From contig JAPYRG010000017.1 in the NCBI GenBank assembly GCA_029936965.1, forward strand, positions 13,709-46,537: a DNA stretch of 32,829 bases. Direction: 5' to 3'. This document shows positions 8,237 through 16,694 of this stretch, in pieces. How positions within the stretch are numbered: the first letter of the stretch is position 1; each line of letters opens with the position of its first letter. Below the pieces are notes generated by a model, which saw nothing but the letters and a program-made list of their open reading frames with translations, made no database searches and was not told the DNA's origin. The stretch comes from Fidelibacterota bacterium. Lineage in GTDB: Bacteria; Fidelibacterota; Marinisomatia; Marinisomatales; TCS55. The translations under genes and the position numbers were made by a program.

Positions 8237-9216
8237 TAATCTTAGGAATCGAGTCTTCCTGCGATGAATCTGCTGTATCAATTTGTAAAGATGGAAAAAT
8301 TTTATCAAATGTTGTTAGTTCTCAACAAGTTCATAAAAATTATGGTGGAGTAGTCCCAGAAATAGCTTCTCGTGAACATGACCGCCTATTAAATCACTTA
8401 GTCATAAAATCCATAAATGAAGCTAATATTTCTTTGAATAATATAGAAGGTATTGGTGTTACAAAAGGACCTGGTCTAGTAGGAGCATTATTAACTGGTG
8501 TAAGTTTTGCAAAGGGGTTTTCCCAAAGTATAAATGTCCCAATCATCGGAATTAATCACCTGGAGGCTCATATTTATGCGAACTTTTTAACTTATCCTAA
8601 GTTAGAATATCCATTAGTTTGTTTATTAGTTTCAGGAGGGCATACGCAGATTTGGTATATTAAGAATATATTTGATTATGAACTATTAGGTGATACTAGA
8701 GATGATGCTGCAGGAGAAGCTTTTGATAAAGGAGCAAGAATCTTAGGTTTAGGATATCCAGGAGGACCAGTGATTGAAAAAATTGCAAATAAAGGTAATA
8801 GCAATGCGATTAATTTCCCTAGAGCCCTTATGGAAAAAGACAATCTTGAGTTTAGTTTTAGTGGTTTAAAAACATCTTTACTTTACTTAGTTAAAAAAGA
8901 ACAATTATTTGATGTTGAGGATATTGCTGCCTGTTATCAAAAAGCAATTTTAGATGTTCTTATCACAAAACTATTAAGAGCTATAAACATTAAAAAAGTT
9001 AATACTTGTATTATAGCAGGAGGAGTTGCAGCAAATAAGTGCTTACGTAGATTGGTAAATGATAAACTAAATAATAGAATCAATGTTTATTATCCTGATA
9101 TTAATTTATGTACTGATAATGCTGCGATGATTGCTTTCCTTGCAGAGATTTATCTTATGAAAGGAATACGAAGTAGCATAGATTTTGAAGTTGTTCCAAA
9201 TTTAAAATTGAAATAA
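8233..9216 (+). CDS. tsaD: tRNA N6-adenosine threonylcarbamoyltransferase TsaD
   Basis: TsaD transfers the threonylcarbamoyl group to A37 of ANN-decoding tRNAs (t6A synthesis), together with TsaB and TsaE. The opening GIESSCDESAVSI, the metal-binding HxxxH (H109 and H113 in NHLEAHIYA), LVSGGHTQIW, the FSFSGLKTSLL motif and the late AGGVAANKCLR motif are all present. Length (327) is close to the family norm. The start is TTG inside TTGA, overlapping the stop of the YbbR gene. It is supported because the conserved IILGIESSCDES strand begins immediately. Function is certain. Confidence 0.97.
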   Translation: MIILGIESSCDESAVSICKDGKILSNVVSSQQVHKNYGGVVPEIASREHDRLLNHLVIKSINEANISLNNIEGIGVTKGPGLVGALLTGVSFAKGFSQSINVPIIGINHLEAHIYANFLTYPKLEYPLVCLLVSGGHTQIWYIKNIFDYELLGDTRDDAAGEAFDKGARILGLGYPGGPVIEKIANKGNSNAINFPRALMEKDNLEFSFSGLKTSLLYLVKKEQLFDVEDIAACYQKAILDVLITKLLRAINIKKVNTCIIAGGVAANKCLRRLVNDKLNNRINVYYPDINLCTDNAAMIAFLAEIYLMKGIRSSIDFEVVPNLKLK

Positions 9217-9217
9217 A

Positions 9218-11317
9218 ATGGAATTATCTTTTTTAAAATCGGCTGATATCTGGTTTTGGTTTTTTGTTATTATTTCATTTATAATAGTAGCTTTCTCCTT
9301 CATATTTATAAAAAACCATTCCGAATTAAAATTGTTAATCATCTTGAGAAGCATAACATTTATAATAATTACCTTCTTACTATTACAACCAAAATTTTCG
9401 TGGATCCATTTTAATTATAGTAAATTAGATTGGAATTTATATGTTGATAATTCAGTAAGCATTTCATATCACCCAGCTTTATCATTTCAGACTATTAAAA
9501 CAGAGCTTGAACAAATTATATTAAAAATTTCAAAAAACATTACTGTCACAAATCTTTTTTCTTTTTCTGATGAAGTAAAAAAAATTGAAAATACTAATGA
9601 AATTGACGGTTCTGGATCTTCAACAGATTTGGGAAGAGTACTTAGTCATATTCAGATAAATCAGGACAACTTAGCTGGTGCAATAATTATCACTGATGGA
9701 CAAAATAACCATGGAATTGACCCTCTAAATTTGATAAAAAATATAAATGTTCCAGTTTTTACTTTAGGTGTAGGTGAATCAAAGCCATCAATAGATTTAA
9801 GTATAGAGAGCGTGGATGGTCCAACTGTAGCTATTAAAGGCGAGAAAGTTAATATTACTATAACAATTCTTTCTTTTGGTGATTTAAGGGAAAAAGTTAA
9901 CGTAATGCTGTTTAGTGAAAAAAGAATGATTGGATCAAAATCTTTAAATATAAATGGACAAGGATCTAGCAATGAGGCGCGATTTATTTTTTCACCTATT
10001 AATCTTGGAGAAAATGAGTATATAGTTAAAGTTTCAAGTTTGGCTGAGGAAATCAACATAGATAATAATCAACAAACTTTTTTCATCACTATTTTAAAAG
10101 ATCGTTATAAAGTAGCTCTAATTACTGGTGTACCAAGTTTTAATACTGGAGTAATAAAAGACTATATTAATAATTATCCACGCGTTGAACTTGATCACTT
10201 TATTCGATCTAAAAATGGATATTCTCCCTCATTAAAATCATTCTGGTCAACACCTTATCAATTAATCGTTTTTGATAATTATCCTATTGATGTCTTAAAA
10301 TCTAAGACACAGAAAATATATTCAAAAAAAATAACTTCTGAGAAAGCTTCGCTTTTATGGGTCATAGGTCCAAATGTAACTAAAAAATCTTCCCAGTCAC
10401 TGACACCTTTTTTTCACTTAGATTTAATAAAAGAAAATATTAATTCGGATAAGATATCTTGGTATTTTACTGAAGAAATAATAAATAGTAATGTTATTCA
10501 GGGTTTATTAACTATTCATGATAGTAATCATTCAGATATTTTTCCACCAATTATAACACCCTATAAATTTAATAGTAAGCATGATAAAGTAATACCAATT
10601 GCATACCTTGAATCTGAAGAAGTTATTCCAGTGCTTTTTATGGGTGAAGTAAAAAACATCCGTAGTATTGTATGGACATCAAACGATCTTTCTACTATTA
10701 AGTATAATATTTCTAATTCTAATTCAAATAATATTTTTCCTGAAATTTGGTCAAAACTATTTTCTTGGTTATTGAAAACTGGTGGTGATAAGAATCTATA
10801 TTTTCGTTTAAATAAAGACTCATATCAGCAGGGTGAAGAGATATTAATTACTGGAAGTAGCGTACAGGATTATATTAACAATCAAGCATTTATAACTATA
10901 ATTAATGATAGTATTGAGATTAATTCTTTTGAATTAAGGTTTAATCCTGAGACTGTTCGATGGGAGGGTAATTTTTGGGCTCCTAAGCCTGGTGATTATA
11001 ACTATAAAATTGTAATTCAAGATGGACTAACTGATCCAATGGTGCAGAATGGAAAATTTATTGTTGAAAAAAGCCAGATAGAATTAAACCAAGTCTCTTT
11101 AAATTTTCCTCTACTTGCAAATATTTCAAATATTACAGAAGCTGAATATTTTTCTTGGAAACTTCGATCACAACTGGTTGATAAGATTACACCTATAGAA
11201 AGCAAACGTAAGATAAATAAATCCATTGTTTTAAATGAGAATAAATGGGTGATGATAATGTTGATTATATTATTAACTATCGAATGGGTTTTTAGAAAAA
11301 GAATTGGTTTACCTTAG
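9218..11317 (+). CDS. VWA-domain membrane protein, BatA-like architecture with possible glutamine-amidotransferase-like domain
   Basis: A 699-residue membrane protein I do not recognise as a named gene. Two N-terminal transmembrane helices (about residues 11-31 and 36-56) are followed by a von Willebrand factor A domain with an intact metal site. The DxSxS motif is D77, S79 and S81, a Thr lies at about 136 (SSTDLG), and an Asp is in IITDGQNN (D160). Next come an Ig/CARDB-like beta region (about 185-290) and an alpha/beta segment starting KVALITGVPS (about 298-400). That segment could be the degenerate class-I glutamine-amidotransferase-like domain seen in related proteins. A second beta domain and one C-terminal helix (about 677-692) end the protein. 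Similar architectures occur in putative periplasmic quality-control or envelope proteins. Function is unknown. It begins one base after the tsaD stop. Confidence 0.7.
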   Translation: MELSFLKSADIWFWFFVIISFIIVAFSFIFIKNHSELKLLIILRSITFIIITFLLLQPKFSWIHFNYSKLDWNLYVDNSVSISYHPALSFQTIKTELEQIILKISKNITVTNLFSFSDEVKKIENTNEIDGSGSSTDLGRVLSHIQINQDNLAGAIIITDGQNNHGIDPLNLIKNINVPVFTLGVGESKPSIDLSIESVDGPTVAIKGEKVNITITILSFGDLREKVNVMLFSEKRMIGSKSLNINGQGSSNEARFIFSPINLGENEYIVKVSSLAEEINIDNNQQTFFITILKDRYKVALITGVPSFNTGVIKDYINNYPRVELDHFIRSKNGYSPSLKSFWSTPYQLIVFDNYPIDVLKSKTQKIYSKKITSEKASLLWVIGPNVTKKSSQSLTPFFHLDLIKENINSDKISWYFTEEIINSNVIQGLLTIHDSNHSDIFPPIITPYKFNSKHDKVIPIAYLESEEVIPVLFMGEVKNIRSIVWTSNDLSTIKYNISNSNSNNIFPEIWSKLFSWLLKTGGDKNLYFRLNKDSYQQGEEILITGSSVQDYINNQAFITIINDSIEINSFELRFNPETVRWEGNFWAPKPGDYNYKIVIQDGLTDPMVQNGKFIVEKSQIELNQVSLNFPLLANISNITEAEYFSWKLRSQLVDKITPIESKRKINKSIVLNENKWVMIMLIILLTIEWVFRKRIGLP

Positions 11318-11370
11318 AATATATGTAATAATTTATTAATGAAAAAATTATGGGGTCTATTTAGTTAATT

Positions 11371-12678
11371 ATGAAAAAAATTACAATAATCGGGACAGGA
11401 TATGTTGGCTTAGTTAGCGGGGCTGGACTTTCAGATTTTGGTAATAATGTATGTTGTTCAGATATTAATAAAGAAAAGATCGAATTATTAAATAAAGGTG
11501 TGATTCCGATTTATGAACCCAGTTTGTATGAATTAGTTAATAGAAATGTCAAATCAAAAAGATTGATATTTTCTGATAATGTCAAGGATTCTATACAATC
11601 TGCTGAAGTAATATTTATTGCAGTTGGCACGCCTGAAGGCAAAACTGGAAATGCAGACATAACGACTGTTTTACAAGTTGCAGAATTAATTGGGAAAAAT
11701 CTGAATAACTATAAAGTTATTTGCACAAAGAGTACTGTACCCGTAGGCACTGGAAAGAAAATTATTGATGTAATAAATAAATATAATCAAAATAATATTG
11801 AATTTGATTACTGTTCAAATCCGGAATTCTTAAGAGAAGGTAAGGCTGTCTCGGACTTCCTTCATCCTGATAGGGTTGTTCTAGGTGTTGCTAGCAAAAA
11901 AGCTTATGATTATATGAAAGTTGTTTATCGTACGCTATATATTAATAAAACACCTTTAATTCAAACAACAATTGAAACTGCTGAAATGATAAAATATGCT
12001 GCTAATGCATTCTTAGCTTTGAAAATAAGTTATATTAATGAGGTAGCGAATCTTTGTGATGAAATTGGTGCAGATATAAATATAGTAACAGAAGCCCTTG
12101 GTTCTGATGGTCGAATAAGCCCAAAGTTTTTGAATCCAGGTCCTGGTTTTGGAGGATCCTGTTTTCCAAAAGATACTAAAGCATTAATTCGCATAGCAAA
12201 AAAACATAATCTTGATATGTATACTGTTGATGCGGCAATTAAAGCTAATGAAAATCAAAAAATCAGGATGCTTAATAAACTCGAAAAACTACTTAAAGGA
12301 AATTTTAACAAAAAAAAGATAGGTATTTTAGGATTAGCTTTTAAGCAGGAGACAGATGATGTTAGGGAATCTTCTGCGATTTATATGATTTCAGGATTAA
12401 TAAAACGTGGTGCAAATATTAAAGCTTATGACCCTATAGCAAATGATTCTATGAAAAAATTAATTCCAGGAATTGATTATAAATTAAATTGGGAATCTGC
12501 TGTAGAAGATTGTGATGCTGTAGTAATTATGACTGAATGGAATGAATTTAGAGGAATAGATTTATCTAAACTTAAGGAATTAATGTGTTCCCCAATTATC
12601 CTTGATACCAGAAATATTTTAAATATTATTGAGCTAAAAAGATTAGATTTTACATTTGATAATGTAGGACGAAAATGA
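11371..12678 (+). CDS. ugd: UDP-glucose 6-dehydrogenase
   Basis: Oxidises UDP-glucose to UDP-glucuronate, a precursor of acidic capsules. The Rossmann signature GTGYVGL is at residues 8-14. The substrate segments FIAVGTPEG and NPEFLREG and the lysine in MIKYAANAFLA (K208) follow. The catalytic cysteine is C264 in GFGGSCFPKD. The C-terminal UDP-binding domain contains GLAFKQETDDVRESS. At 435 residues it is complete. It opens the polysaccharide locus after a 53-base AT-rich gap and overlaps rmlC by ATGA. Other family members oxidise UDP-ManNAc or GDP-mannose, but the motif set and length fit Ugd best. Confidence 0.93.
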   Translation: MKKITIIGTGYVGLVSGAGLSDFGNNVCCSDINKEKIELLNKGVIPIYEPSLYELVNRNVKSKRLIFSDNVKDSIQSAEVIFIAVGTPEGKTGNADITTVLQVAELIGKNLNNYKVICTKSTVPVGTGKKIIDVINKYNQNNIEFDYCSNPEFLREGKAVSDFLHPDRVVLGVASKKAYDYMKVVYRTLYINKTPLIQTTIETAEMIKYAANAFLALKISYINEVANLCDEIGADINIVTEALGSDGRISPKFLNPGPGFGGSCFPKDTKALIRIAKKHNLDMYTVDAAIKANENQKIRMLNKLEKLLKGNFNKKKIGILGLAFKQETDDVRESSAIYMISGLIKRGANIKAYDPIANDSMKKLIPGIDYKLNWESAVEDCDAVVIMTEWNEFRGIDLSKLKELMCSPIILDTRNILNIIELKRLDFTFDNVGRK

Positions 12679-13220
12679 TTATTGAACAGACAAAGCTTGA
12701 TGGTGTATTATTAATAAAACCTACCATTTACGAAGATGAAAGAGGTTACTTTTTTGAAAGTTATAGAGATGATAATTTTAAGAACATTGGTTTATCAGGG
12801 AAGTTCTCTCAAGATAATCAGACAAAATCTAAGAAGGGAATTTTAAGAGGTTTACATTATCAGTTAAATTATCCTCAAGGTAAGTTAGTACGAGTAAGTT
12901 TAGGTGAAGTATACGATGTTGCTGTTGATATAAGACTAAACTCTCCTACTTTTGGACAATATTATGGCACTTTACTTTCAGATAATAATCACTTTCAAAT
13001 GTATGTGCCACCAGGTTTTGCTCATGGTTATATCGTTAGATCTGAAATTGCAATTTTTCAATATAAGTGTACCGAAATATATCATCCTGAGGATGAATAT
13101 GGAATTCGATGGAATGACCCTCAAGTGTCAATAGATTGGGACATCACTAATCCAATTATTTGTGATAGAGATAAAGAATTTCCTTTATTATCAAATCAAA
13201 AAAATCTTCCAATGTATTAG
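12675..13220 (+). CDS. rfbC: dTDP-4-dehydrorhamnose 3,5-epimerase
   Basis: RmlC/RfbC epimerises dTDP-4-dehydro-6-deoxy-glucose at C3 and C5 on the path to dTDP-L-rhamnose. Seen in order are DERGYFFE (residues 21-28), the catalytic histidine H61 in LRGLHYQ, the VDIR strand, the VPPGFAHGY metal/cupin motif (111-119) and the catalytic tyrosine Y130 in IFQYKC. The 181-residue length is standard. It overlaps ugd by four bases and lies 5 bases before rmlB. The other rhamnose genes rmlA and rmlD are not in the window. The pathway may therefore be completed elsewhere or lead to another 6-deoxy sugar. Confidence 0.94.
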   Translation: MIIEQTKLDGVLLIKPTIYEDERGYFFESYRDDNFKNIGLSGKFSQDNQTKSKKGILRGLHYQLNYPQGKLVRVSLGEVYDVAVDIRLNSPTFGQYYGTLLSDNNHFQMYVPPGFAHGYIVRSEIAIFQYKCTEIYHPEDEYGIRWNDPQVSIDWDITNPIICDRDKEFPLLSNQKNLPMY

Positions 13221-13225
13221 TTACG

Positions 13226-14290
13226 ATGAATAACAATATTTTAGTTACAGGTGGCAGTGGATTTATTGGTTCAAACTTTATTCAATATCTAATAAATAAT
13301 ACTGATTATCAATTAATAATTAATTTGGACAAATTAACTTATGCGGGAAACCCTGATAATTTAATCAACTTAGAAAATGACCCGCGTTATGAATTTATTA
13401 ATGGTGATATTTGTAATAAAGATTGTATCAAAAAAATATTTCATGATTATAAGCCCAATAAAATTGTACACTTTGCAGCTGAAAGTCATGTGGATCGTTC
13501 TATTGATGGTCCTAAGGATTTTATTAATACTAATATTATTGGGACATACTTTTTACTTGAAGAATCATTGTCTTTCTACAACAGGTTAAATAAACCGTCA
13601 AAGTCTTTTTTCAAGTTTCATCATATTTCAACTGATGAGGTTTTTGGGAGTCTTGGAGAAAGTGGGTCTTTTACAGAAAATACTCCCTATGATCCAAGTT
13701 CACCATATTCAGCTACAAAAGCTTCTTCTGATCATCTTGTGCGTGCTTGGTTTAGGACTTTTGGATTACCAGTAACTATTTCAAATTGTTCAAACAATTA
13801 TGGGCCATATCAGTTTCCTGAAAAATTAATTCCATTAATGATAATTAAATGTTTATCAGAAAAGTCGCTTCCTATCTATGGAAAAGGTGAGAATATACGT
13901 GATTGGCTATACGTGGAAGACCATTGTAAAGCAATAGATTTAATTTTACAAGATGGCACAATTGGTGACACATATAATATTGGTGGAAATAATGAAATAA
14001 GAAATATTAGCATTGTTGAATCAATTTGCAGTGTTTTAGATAGGTTAAGCCCTGCAAATTCTGGAAAACTTTACCATGAGTTAATAACATATGTTACAGA
14101 TCGTCCTGGACATGATTATAGATATTCTATTGATTCAACTAAAATTAAAAATGATTTAAATTGGGAGCCAAAGGAAACCTTTGATACGGGATTAATTAAA
14201 ACAATAGAATGGTATCTTAAAAATGAAGTTTGGTGGAGAAAAATAAAAGATCATGTATATAAACAAGAAAGACTTGGTGTTTCATCTTGA
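13226..14290 (+). CDS. rfbB: dTDP-glucose 4,6-dehydratase
   Basis: RmlB/RfbB makes dTDP-4-dehydro-6-deoxyglucose using bound NAD. An extended short-chain dehydrogenase with the GxxGxxG motif TGGSGFIG (residues 8-15), the THR-ASP-GLU catalytic trio at T136-D137-E138 in HISTDEVFGSLG, and the YxxxK pair Y161/K165 in SPYSATK. The substrate-binding NNYGPYQFPEKLIP and the RDWLYVEDHC segment are also present. Length of 354 is typical. It follows rmlC directly and overlaps the exporter gene by TTGA, so the three sugar-nucleotide genes and the export genes look like one transcript. Confidence 0.96.
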   Translation: MNNNILVTGGSGFIGSNFIQYLINNTDYQLIINLDKLTYAGNPDNLINLENDPRYEFINGDICNKDCIKKIFHDYKPNKIVHFAAESHVDRSIDGPKDFINTNIIGTYFLLEESLSFYNRLNKPSKSFFKFHHISTDEVFGSLGESGSFTENTPYDPSSPYSATKASSDHLVRAWFRTFGLPVTISNCSNNYGPYQFPEKLIPLMIIKCLSEKSLPIYGKGENIRDWLYVEDHCKAIDLILQDGTIGDTYNIGGNNEIRNISIVESICSVLDRLSPANSGKLYHELITYVTDRPGHDYRYSIDSTKIKNDLNWEPKETFDTGLIKTIEWYLKNEVWWRKIKDHVYKQERLGVSS

Positions 14291-15291
14291 AAATAAGAAA
14301 AAATAGTCATCATTTTTTTTATTTATATATTTTAGTAATTATTAATATTGCTTATACACAATCTTCTAACCAGTTAGATGCTACTCAATTAGATAAATCT
14401 CAACAACCAATAATATATCGTGAATATGGAGTGAAACCTCTTCCTTTAGAAAGTGCGATTAATCCAGAAGAATATTACTTGGGACCAGGAGATAGATTAA
14501 GGATATTATGGTCTGTAGAAAATATTGATAATTTTGTTACAATAGGTCCGACCGGAAATTTAATTGTTCCTGAGATTGGTCCTATAAATGTCTTAGGTAA
14601 AACTTTAGCAGATGTTGATCGTGAAATAAATGAAGAGATAAAACAAGTCTATAAATCAGCGAAAGTTTCTATAGATCTTATCCGATTTAGACAATTTAAG
14701 GTGCTCGTTTACGGTGCTGTGAATAGACCTAGATATGTTAAAATGGCTCCAGTAAGTCGATTTAATGAAGCAATTAATGAAGCTGGAGGTCTACAGAAAT
14801 ATGCGGATTCAGATAGAGCTGTTTTAATTAGAGCAAATAAAAGTAGCAATATATTTATTAAAGAATTTTTACTATATGGAGATGTAAAAAATAATCCATA
14901 TTTAATAGATGGTGATAAAATTTTCGTACCCTTTAAAGGTATTAACGCTGAAGAACAAAAAAAATATATGGAATATGATAATGCAAATAAAGTTTTAGTA
15001 ACAGGGTTTGTTATTAACCCAACTGCACATTATTTTCGTCCAGGGTATAGCGCAAAAGATTATATAGCCTTAAGTGGAGGATCATTAGATGTTGGTTCAT
15101 CAAAAAGGGTGAGAATATTAAAAAAAGATGGTAGAATATTGAAAAGAGCATATAATGAGACTATTGAGCCAGGGGATATTGTTGATATACCAGAAACTTA
15201 TGGTAGTATAATCTTTGGGAATACAGGATTTGTCCAAGCCTTAACATCAATTGCGACACTAATGTTGGCATATCAAGCAACACTTAGATGA
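14287..15291 (+). CDS. Polysaccharide export outer-membrane protein, Wza/SLBB family
   Basis: A periplasmic/outer-membrane exporter of the Wza (OPX) group. It has an N-terminal signal peptide (residues 1 to about 24, cleavage near AYT-QS) without a lipobox cysteine. A Poly_export domain (about 62-132, starting YYLGPGDRLRI) and two SLBB domains (about 137-185 and 235-285; VYGAVNRPRYV and VTGFVINPTAHYF) follow. The last 22 residues (GFVQALTSIATLMLAYQ) are hydrophobic and could be the outer-membrane helix seen at the C-terminus of Wza. Absence of a lipid anchor differs from E. coli Wza. The TTG start lies in a TTGA overlap with rmlB, and the ATGA at its end starts the Wzz-type gene. Confidence 0.87.
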   Translation: MKIRKNSHHFFYLYILVIINIAYTQSSNQLDATQLDKSQQPIIYREYGVKPLPLESAINPEEYYLGPGDRLRILWSVENIDNFVTIGPTGNLIVPEIGPINVLGKTLADVDREINEEIKQVYKSAKVSIDLIRFRQFKVLVYGAVNRPRYVKMAPVSRFNEAINEAGGLQKYADSDRAVLIRANKSSNIFIKEFLLYGDVKNNPYLIDGDKIFVPFKGINAEEQKKYMEYDNANKVLVTGFVINPTAHYFRPGYSAKDYIALSGGSLDVGSSKRVRILKKDGRILKRAYNETIEPGDIVDIPETYGSIIFGNTGFVQALTSIATLMLAYQATLR

Positions 15292-16694
15292 GCATAAATT
15301 TATCACCTCATGAAAAGAAAATTTTATCACTAGTTGATAAATACCCTTCTATTATTGATGATCCATTAGAAAGAAAACGTGTAGCAGAATTAAATGGTAT
15401 GTCTGAAAAAACTCTTCGTAATAGAATTGCTGATTTAAAAAGATATGGAATAATTGGTGATAAAAATCGTGCGCAGAATTACAATATTAGTGAGGAAGAA
15501 GGATTTGTTGGAAGTTTTTTACTATTTTGGAAAAGTAGAAAATTTATTTTTAAGAATATGATTATTGTGACTATATCTGCTATAATTATATCTCTTTTAT
15601 TACCAAAGTGGTATGCATCAAAGGCAGTTGTGCTTTCTTCAGGCGCTGGGCAATTTAATTTTTTATCTTCTATTTCACCTATCCCAGTTGCGGATTTTGG
15701 ATTATCTACAATTAATGAAGATATTAATAATTTTATTGCAATACTTCAGAGTAGGACTGTGAAAGAATATATGGTTAATAAATTCAATTTAATTGATAGA
15801 TATAAACAAAGAGATATTGAATATGCAATTGAAGCTTTTGAAGAAAAAATAGAATTAGAAGTAACAGAAGAAGGAACATTAGAAATAACCATTATTGATA
15901 AGGATCCCTTAATTGCTAAAGAAATGGTAAATGAAGTTCTTTTTATGTTGGATCAGATTAATCAAAGTATTGGGATGGAAGCTGGTAAATATAATCGAGA
16001 ATTCTTAGAAAATAGGATCAATATAAATAATAAAGACCTTGAAAAGGCCGAACTTGCTTTAAAAACTTTTCAGGAAAAAACTGGTATTATTGATTTAGTT
16101 GCCCAGTTATCCAGCACTATGCAAATGAGTGCACAAGCATATAATTCAATTTTTGAAGCATATACATCATTATATGCAAAAAAGATTGAAACTGAAACAG
16201 AATTAGCAGTTGCCAAAACAACTTTATCAAATAATAATCCTACTATAATGCAGCTTGAAAAACTTTTAGATGTACAGACAATTCAACTTGATCAGCTAAT
16301 GATAAGATTAGATGAGAAATTGCAATATTTATTATCTAATATTTCTCCTGCCCAAATTGACACTATACCAAATATTGAGTTTTCAGTTTCTTTTAATACT
16401 TTGCCATCTTTAGGACTAGAAAATGCTAGACTAATTCGTGAGGTCGAATTACAAAGCACTATTCAAGAAATTCTGATTCCACAATTTGAACAAGCCAAGC
16501 TGGAAGAAACAAAAAACATTCCAACACTTCAAATAATTGATAAGCCTAAGGTTGCATTAAATAAAACCAAACCAAAAAGATCATTAATAGTAATTGGATC
16601 GACAATTATGAGTTTTTTAATGTCTTTAATATTTGTTTATACTGATCATAGAACGAAGGGATTCCGATTAGCTATTAAGCAAAGCAAGTTTTAA
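15288..16694 (+). CDS. Wzz/GNVR-type chain-length protein with N-terminal helix-turn-helix domain
   Basis: A polysaccharide co-polymerase that would set chain length with the Wzy polymerase. Residues 88-106 form transmembrane helix 1. A large periplasmic region (about 108-430) holds the Wzz fold and coiled-coil stretches. Transmembrane helix 2 (about 432-452) follows the typical Lys/Pro-rich KTKPKRSL segment. There is no cytoplasmic kinase domain. Unusually, residues 1-65 read as a winged helix-turn-helix: a helix at PHEKKILSLVDKY, then ERKRVAELNG, turn, SEKTLRNRIADLKRYGIIG. That domain would sit in the cytoplasm. The Wzz identity is firm from topology and context; the HTH is called from pattern only. 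Start ATG overlaps the exporter stop by four bases. Confidence 0.8.
   Translation: MSINLSPHEKKILSLVDKYPSIIDDPLERKRVAELNGMSEKTLRNRIADLKRYGIIGDKNRAQNYNISEEEGFVGSFLLFWKSRKFIFKNMIIVTISAIIISLLLPKWYASKAVVLSSGAGQFNFLSSISPIPVADFGLSTINEDINNFIAILQSRTVKEYMVNKFNLIDRYKQRDIEYAIEAFEEKIELEVTEEGTLEITIIDKDPLIAKEMVNEVLFMLDQINQSIGMEAGKYNREFLENRININNKDLEKAELALKTFQEKTGIIDLVAQLSSTMQMSAQAYNSIFEAYTSLYAKKIETETELAVAKTTLSNNNPTIMQLEKLLDVQTIQLDQLMIRLDEKLQYLLSNISPAQIDTIPNIEFSVSFNTLPSLGLENARLIREVELQSTIQEILIPQFEQAKLEETKNIPTLQIIDKPKVALNKTKPKRSLIVIGSTIMSFLMSLIFVYTDHRTKGFRLAIKQSKF

Noticed and set aside
9661-10059. Minus-strand ORF inside the VWA gene
   Set aside because: It is a shadow of the plus-strand reading frame, with no motif, no ribosome-binding site and the composition of an antisense frame.
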